Shown: positions 15,060 to 15,533 of the stretch, piece by piece
How the letters are laid out: the number at the start of each line of letters is the position of its first letter
Numbering within the stretch: the first letter of the stretch is position 1
Assembly (NCBI GenBank): GCA_027620575.1
Contig: JAQCDT010000015.1
Span: 1-15,533 of the forward strand
DNA length: 15,533 nt
Direction of reading: 5' to 3'
From: Verrucomicrobiota bacterium
GTDB taxonomy: Bacteria > Verrucomicrobiota > Verrucomicrobiia > Opitutales > Coraliomargaritaceae
Program-made: the position numbers and the translations under genes
The notes under the pieces: model-generated
The model's database searches: none
The model's input: the letters and a program-made list of their open reading frames with translations, nothing else
What the model was told of the DNA's origin: nothing

Positions 15060-15533
15060 ATGTTACCGAATCCTAAACAGATTTTTGTATTCCTTTCAAA
15101 GAAGGTACGATCACTTACTGGCTTAGTCGAAAAAGCTATTTTGATCACTTTGTCGATTGCACTGTCGCTTCTTTTTTTGCTCAATGGGGGTGCTGATCCA
15201 GGCAAACATGCTTATATCGTTCCTATTTTTGGGGTCCTAATCTTGCTTCATGGAATTTATGTCTATTTGAGGGATAAGAGCAAAAGGCGAGAGGGGGATT
15301 ATGAACTGAGTGCCAGCCCGTTTACATTTGTGCCATTTCTCATTTGGGCAATGATTAGCGTGAATTTGATTTCACCGGTGCCTTGGATCGGGCAAATCTA
15401 TTTAATTTATTTTTTTGAAGCATTTATTGTTCTTTGGATTCTTGCAAATCATGTAAAAAAATTAAACCAGCTAGGAAACATTTTTGTAGGATTATCTATT
15501 CCTTTTTTAATACATTTTTATCTAGGGTTTGAT
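15060..15533 (+). CDS. Polytopic membrane protein, N-terminal part (possible O-antigen ligase/polymerase)
   Basis: An open frame runs from ATG at 15060 to the last base of the window, giving 158 residues without a stop, so the 3' end is missing. It begins MLPNPKQIFVFLSKKVRSL. Hydrophobic segments follow near 27-43 (ILITLSIALSLLFLLNG), 52-70 (YIVPIFGVLILLHGIYVYL), 91-105, 110-128 (WIGQIYLIYFFEAFIVLWIL) and from about 140. A basic loop (RDKSKRREGD) lies between segments 2 and 3. The layout and the ...NLISPVPWIGQIY... stretch resemble the N-terminus of O-antigen ligase/Wzy-like proteins, but the diagnostic periplasmic loop lies beyond the edge, so this is tentative. It is divergent from epsI with a 93-base gap. 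Neighbouring polysaccharide-type genes fit the idea. Confidence 0.6.
   Translation, partial: MLPNPKQIFVFLSKKVRSLTGLVEKAILITLSIALSLLFLLNGGADPGKHAYIVPIFGVLILLHGIYVYLRDKSKRREGDYELSASPFTFVPFLIWAMISVNLISPVPWIGQIYLIYFFEAFIVLWILANHVKKLNQLGNIFVGLSIPFLIHFYLGFD

Overview
The window reads as a chromosome segment of a moderately AT-rich, Gram-negative-type bacterium. The most likely source is Verrucomicrobiota, perhaps a marine Opitutae/Puniceicoccales relative. This is an inference from gene content: a DUF4838 polysaccharide-utilisation protein, an EpsI/exosortase-type protein, an accBC operon carrying Asp23-family genes, lipoprotein signals and mostly weak Shine-Dalgarno sites. No rRNA or marker gene is present to prove it. 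I found no tRNA, rRNA, CRISPR array, insertion sequence, phage gene or replication origin. There is no gene-free stretch above 300 bases.

Layout. (1) Bases 1-2061 (+) hold the C-terminal part of a DUF4838 protein that begins left of the window. (2) Bases 2072-8197 (-) hold gltB and gltD, the two subunits of NADPH-type glutamate synthase, with a candidate promoter upstream. (3) Bases 8343-8364 form a strong intrinsic terminator that closes the next minus-strand cluster. (4) Bases 8388-12092 (-), in transcription order, hold accB (TTG start), accC, an Asp23/Gls24 protein, an AmaP-like membrane-anchored protein with a similar fold pattern, a small lipoprotein and an atypical glutaredoxin. (5) Bases 12244-14261 (+), divergent from accB, hold a second-type ketoacyl-ACP synthase III, a stand-alone acyl carrier protein and a PglD/NeuD-type acyltransferase. 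(6) Bases 14274-14966 (-) hold an EpsI-family protein. (7) Bases 15060-15533 (+) hold the start of a polytopic membrane protein cut by the right edge.

How the genes work together. The minus-strand block joins nitrogen assimilation (GltBD) with the first step of fatty-acid synthesis (AccBC, which supplies malonyl-CoA). The Asp23-type pair immediately behind accC recalls the accB-accC-yqhY arrangement of Bacillus and suggests a role tied to acetyl-CoA carboxylase or the membrane. Right of the divergent promoter, the KAS III, ACP and acyltransferase look like a small acyl-making and acyl-transferring cassette of the kind found in surface-polysaccharide loci. That fits the neighbouring EpsI protein (exosortase/exopolysaccharide biology) and the O-antigen-ligase-like membrane protein. 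The most interesting elements are this cassette, the acc-Asp23-AmaP-like operon, and the compact intergenic region that must serve both.
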